In this document: piece by piece, positions 59,649 to 64,000 of the stretch | How positions within the stretch are numbered: position 1 is the stretch's first letter | How the letters are laid out: the number at the start of each line of letters is the position of its first letter | Assembly: GCA_037576215.1 (NCBI GenBank) | Contig: JBANDB010000008.1 | Location: 372,001-436,000, forward strand | DNA length: 64,000 nt | Source of the DNA: Armillaria gallica | Lineage: Eukaryota; Basidiomycota; Agaricomycetes; Agaricales; Physalacriaceae | Direction: 5' to 3' | Notes under the pieces: model-generated | Seen by the model: only the letters and a program-made list of their open reading frames with translations | Told to the model about the DNA's origin: nothing | The model's database searches: none | Program-made: the position numbers and the translations under genes

Positions 59649-61918
59649 CTACGGGCAGTAGGATTGGTCTCTAGAATCTTCCCCCTCTGACGTCGGTTCT
59701 GAACCGATCTGAGAGTTTGCGTCCTCAGGTTCATACATAGCATCCTCCTCCGATAAATTGGTGGTGAAGTCTTTCTCGCCGTCCGAGTCTCCATCGCCAG
59801 CTTCTCCATCACTAGGTTTCCCGCTGTCCGAGTCTTCATTGTCGGAGTCATCGTCCTCTTCATTGTCAGAAGGATCAAAGTCGAGAATATGAGTCCAGTC
59901 CGTCATGGCTTCAGTTTCTACATGACAGGTCAGATCAGTCTGAATGCAAAAGAACCTCACGCACGTAGGACTTCGTTCTTTGACAGAACCAAACATATGG
60001 GCCTAAGGAGTAAATGCTTCGCCTTCCGTCGCTTGTAAGCATTGAGGAACTCAGATGTTAGCTCCATCTGCAGAAAGGTACCCATGGCATCCTCAATATC
60101 TTGCTGAAACTGCTCCAAGTCAATCCAGAGCGATTCATGTACTCCTGAAGCCTTCTCCTGTCGCAAAGCCCTACGAGCATAGAAGATCAAAGACCGCCCA
60201 AAATGAGCAGCAGACGTCCTAGCGAAATTGGCGATATCCAAGGACCCAACACGCAAAGAAACACCATCAACACACATCATTGATTCCAGTGCAAGCACAG
60301 CAGCCTTTGCGTCTTGCTCGAAAAAGATAAGACAGTATCGCGTGTGCAAGCGTTGTATGATGGATATGTACGCCCCGGCTGCCATGGCTATTGCTGGTTT
60401 TGATGATTCCATCTCATCGCAGATGCAGGTGTACAAGGCAGGCGCAAATAAACAGAGGTTGCCTAACGCGATTAGATCGAGAAGTCCTTCTCTTTCTAAG
60501 GACGGAATATCCGTGTCGTGTCCTTGATACCATCGTTAGTCATGACCAGAACGAGAGTCACTACGATATTTTTTTACATACTTTCGGGGCCTTTATCACT
60601 GATGATGGCACCAAAATAACACATCATACGAAGGAGAACCTCCAGGAGCTCAGTGTGCAAAACATTCGTGATGCCGTAGTCAAGCATACAGGTGTGAACC
60701 CACCCCGAGACAGTTTTCGATAGTGTTGCAGTGGAGTAGAAGTGGTGACCTTTTACAATTGAATTCTCCAGAGTAACAACTGCGTGGTGAGTGTCGGGAC
60801 GCATGTAACTGCCTCTGTGTCAGCATTGAACAAGATAGATACAGCACGGCGTACAAGGCAGATCCGGGTTCGAGTAAGACAACTTCTGAAGTCCAATCTT
60901 CCGGGTCCGGGATAAATCCAGGGGCCCAATCGCCCATGTACTCATCGATATAGCTATCCTGCCTATTACCAACCGTCCTGCGGTGCTGGAACACGTACCA
61001 CAACTTCCGCCCACACAAAACTTCAACAACGGTACCAACACCAAAACAATCGGAGTGAATATAGCTAATGGCACCCTTTGTGGCAACCAACCAGAAGCTT
61101 GTTGCCGAAACTGGATACCCCGATGTATAGACGTCCGTGGGTAAGTCAGAGGTTTGTTCGAAGGCTCGGATGTGGCTCGAAATAATCCTAAAAACAGTCG
61201 GTTTCTGGGCAGACATTGGATAAAGTCTAACTTACGATTGTAGGGGGTGGCCACTGTGAGAAGTGTTGCAAGGTAGAGAGAGAGCGTTTAAGATACGACC
61301 TTCCTCCAACAAACCTTCTTCATACATTTCACGTAAGGATACGTTGACATGAATTTGCTCCTTTGTATGCTCAGAGCTGCGCCGTTGATGGTCTGAAGAA
61401 GTACAGTTCATCAGGCAACATTCGCGAGGATGGAAGAAAACGAAAACCTTGAACTTCTCGAACAAGGTCAATGTTGCCAATCTCAGTAAGAGAGTCCAAA
61501 GACCACGTAAGCGGCAACGTTTTGGTGTCAGACAGGAGAATGTTGTTGCGGCGGAAGGTCCCGAGAGTCGCTCCAGGATATCTCAAAGCAATTGATTGTT
61601 TCAGGATCACAATCATAGATTCTTTGGTCCCCTTCCCAGTTGCTTTCAGCCGGTAAAGAGGATCCCCACTTGCGTCTGTTGCTATGCAAGCATTCCAACC
61701 ATCAAGCAGATACCGATCATCAGTTTCCTAAAGACTTATATCAGACAGAAGTATACAGAAGGCTGTGGGGGACATACGTTAGAGATCAAAGGGTAATAGT
61801 CGAAGGTCCGATATTCTTTCTTTGCCAGATCCCAAACGAGCGGAGAAGTAATTGGGTTTGGAGAACGAGACAGACCACGATCAACCTTCGCTTTTTTGGA
61901 CGTTCTGTCCGCAGCCAT
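59649..61918 (-). CDS. JmjC-like 2-oxoglutarate/Fe(II) oxygenase domain protein
   Basis: A multi-exon minus-strand gene from ATG 61916-61918 (MAADRTSKKAKVDRG) to TAG 59649-59651. Exons run through MIVILKQSIALRYPGATLG (61560-61616) and SEHTKEQIHVNVSLREMYEEG (trimmed: SEHTKEQIHVNV). They then enter the double-stranded beta-helix part: YIHSDCFGVGTVVEVLCG carries the HxD iron ligands, VVLLEPGSALY follows, and after an intron MRPDTHHAVVTLENS supplies the distal His. Then come helical segments (ESSKPAIAMAAGAYISIIQR) and a strongly acidic C-terminal tail (SDNEEDDDSDNEDSDSG). Iron ligands are present, so activity is plausible. JmjC enzymes hydroxylate or demethylate proteins, often histones; the substrate here is unknown. 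Exon borders are approximate. Confidence 0.72.
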
Positions 61919-62028
61919 GGCGATGGCGTTCGAACGTGCCTTTTTTCCCAGAGATGGATGGTAAATCGTCTTGCACCTCCGTCATTCTCAGAAAGGGCGC
62001 CATTAACATCAACTGACGCCAACTTGCG
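61919..62028. promoter_or_regulatory. Short spacer upstream of the JmjC-like gene
   Basis: About 110 bp between the JmjC-like start and the stop of the next minus-strand gene. They are tandem on the same strand, so the JmjC promoter must lie here or within the upstream gene. No motif stands out. Confidence 0.3.
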
Positions 62029-63860
62029 TCAACATCTTGTGAGAGTTTCCTCTCGTGGGTTATTTTTTGTTCTTGCGATAATGGAAATTCCGTCTTGAAA
62101 GATTCCGCGAAAAGGGGGCACTTCGCCGATGAGGATTCGTCGAACAGAAATCTGGTCAATATCTCGAACAGTGAGAGGGGGCATGGTAGGCGCATGTTGC
62201 CATTCTGGCCGGTCCTTGAAATTCGGGTAGTACACGTGACCCCATGCATTTACGCGATAAGTCAGAAGGCGGCAAATCTTCGTAATCTCGTCACGCGGAA
62301 ATGGCTTTGAAGACAAGGATCGGGAAGGGGACAAGCTTGGAGATCTCTGCCGAGGTTTTGCTTCACGGGGAGACAGATGAGCGATGCCTCGTTCGACACG
62401 GGGAGGACAAGAGCTGCTTCGTTCTACACGTTCATTCCTGCGACCGCCCTTTTTGATTTTGATCCAGCGAGATTTCCCCTCTCTGAGCCATTGCGTCGTT
62501 TCGGCTCCAACTTTGGTTTCCAGCCCGGGGACACGGTTTTTCTGAATGAACGCGATGGAATCCTCGAACCACGTATCCTCGCCTTCATATCCCACCCATC
62601 CCTTTTTGGTTGCGTCCTTGGACGCAGCTTTGAGAACCTGCATCCTGGTAACTAACGGCTCCACTTCAGCGAGAAACTTGCCCAGTCCGACTTCGCTCGT
62701 CCAGGAGCCCCAAGCTATACCAACAATGTACTTCCACAAGATTTCTTCAATATGAAGGATGAGTTTTGGTTTCCCCATCGAAGAGAGCCGCCCTCCGACC
62801 TTGCTTGAAACGTTAGACGGCACATCGGAAAAAGATGATTGAAAAACTCACCTGTAGCGCAAGGGGTGTGTTCAATATTTGGCCCATTCCTTGGCCCATG
62901 ATAAGTACTAGGGGGGATATTGCGACAGCATTCGCAAAGGCTTGTTTCCACCAGGGCAAATTCTTTCTAAATCGTTTGATCGTTTCATCGTCCCCCATGA
63001 TCATTTGGACGTCGGGGTGGTCATAATTATCTGCGATGAACCTTCATATAAAATGAGCAACGTGCACTTTGCCTATCCGAAAATCATACCTTTGCCAAAG
63101 CGACGTCTGCTCTATTCCATTATGCTGCAACAGAAGTCAGAATGATGAGAAATGCGATATAAGGCGTGCTCACGTAACGTAATAACCGGATGTGAAATGC
63201 CACGCCATCCAGCACACATAGGACCTTCAACCAATTTTTCGCCGATTCGTGTTTCCAATGATTCGCAAGCAGGCATATATCTTTATGCAGAATCTCGTTA
63301 TTTCCTATCGTAGTCGGCTGCAGGGGAACAAGGGGTGCAATTTTTTTCATTGTATATGCGAAGAGAAGTCGAAATTTCGGTCAATTTCTGAGTCCATCCG
63401 TCCAGCCTTCTTAAAAACTTGACACATGTTAATTAAATATAATCTCAGGAAGAGCAGGGAAACCTACGCCAAGCTGACGCGCATCAAAACTTAGGGTCTT
63501 TGAAAAGCTTGGATAATAAGAGCGACAAGGCAAACGGAGAAATCCTGAGGCGATATCCATCGCCTTCACAAGCACTAGGGTCTCCAGCTGGCCTGCAGAT
63601 TTATTAGCGTTCCGACCCCCGCCAATGTTGTCTATGCGGATTTGAGCTGGGTGGCCTCTGTCCCAGTCCTTGTCAGCGACAGACTTCAACGACCTTCCAA
63701 TTGCGACGCCGAAATCGGATATGTCCGAGTTCTGAGAACTTTCCGCTGCGCGCAACTTATACCAAAGGTCGGGATCCAGGTCGCTGAGTAGGAACAGTTT
63801 GCATTGAACGGGCAGCGACCAAACCAACTTCGACTGCTTCGCAGCCATATATCCTGTCAC
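62029..63860 (-). CDS. Unrecognised multi-exon gene, may run past the window
   Basis: Coding-like minus exons in order: 63429-63860 (contains LSDLDPDLWYKLRAAESSQ and VKAMDIASGFLRLPCRS), about 63170-63350 (TTIGNNEILHKDICLLANHW), about 62870-63005 (MGDDETIKRFRKNLPWWKQ and an alanine/isoleucine-rich stretch), then 62029-62815 (MGKPKLILHIEEILWKYIVG, later EVGLGKFLAEVEPLVTRM). Near 62380-62460 it becomes basic and Arg/Ser-rich. Introns near 62817-62850 and 63430 have GT...AG ends. I do not recognise a domain. The first exon in the window seems to begin after a TTCTAG acceptor near 63862, so an upstream exon probably lies beyond 63865 or outside the window. Tandem placement 5' of the JmjC-like gene may mean shared regulation. 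Confidence 0.5.
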
Positions 63861-64000
63861 TAGAATAACGTCAGCACGTGAACCTCGATGGCGTTCCGAT
63901 GACTAATAGCTTGCATCGGTCTCGATGCCACCATTTCAAAAAGGGCGCATAAACCATTTTCATTGAGGGCGATGTTCTCATAGTTATGAGCAGAGAGTTC

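Overview
The window looks like repeat-rich chromosomal DNA of a filamentous basidiomycete, most likely an Agaricomycete. Genes are split by many short introns of about 40-68 bp (GTRNGT donors, CTRAC-like branch sites, YAG or AAG acceptors). The families present (alpha-type kinase, Ulp1 peptidase, WW-like membrane protein, JmjC-like oxygenase, P450, type-B carboxylesterase, Ty3/gypsy and tyrosine-recombinase retroelements) fit that group. This placement rests on reading, with no database search.

Layout. 506-13971 is one complete Ty3/gypsy LTR retrotransposon with 583-bp LTRs and a 4-bp target duplication. It is disabled by eight in-frame stops, seven of them TGA. It carries a coding region of almost 1300 codons between protease and reverse transcriptase, plus an intron-containing extra ORF after the integrase. 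14-20.2 kb is gene-poor, with a diverged duplicated block (about 14.1-14.9 and 19.2-20.0 kb) and small dispersed repeats. 20.7-22.9 kb is a degraded tyrosine-recombinase-type retroelement interrupted by a roughly 497-bp hAT-like MITE. 26.6-27.4 kb holds a broken carboxylesterase on the minus strand. 31.3-35.6 kb is a tyrosine-recombinase (DIRS-like) retroelement with intact Gag, RT/RNase H and recombinase frames. 37.8-39.4 kb is a P450 pseudogene.

The right third (46-64 kb) holds the apparently functional genes: a WW-like multispan membrane protein (+), a Ulp1-type cysteine peptidase (+), an integrase-like DDE protein (-) convergent with it, an alpha-kinase (+) divergent from the integrase, a JmjC-like gene (-) and an unrecognised multi-exon gene (-) at the right edge.

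Two themes stand out. Repeat copies differ mostly by transitions at CpG sites, as expected from cytosine methylation and deamination. The Ulp1 / integrase-like DDE / alpha-kinase trio, with a JmjC-like gene nearby, may be a transposon-associated module; that grouping is inference from adjacency alone.
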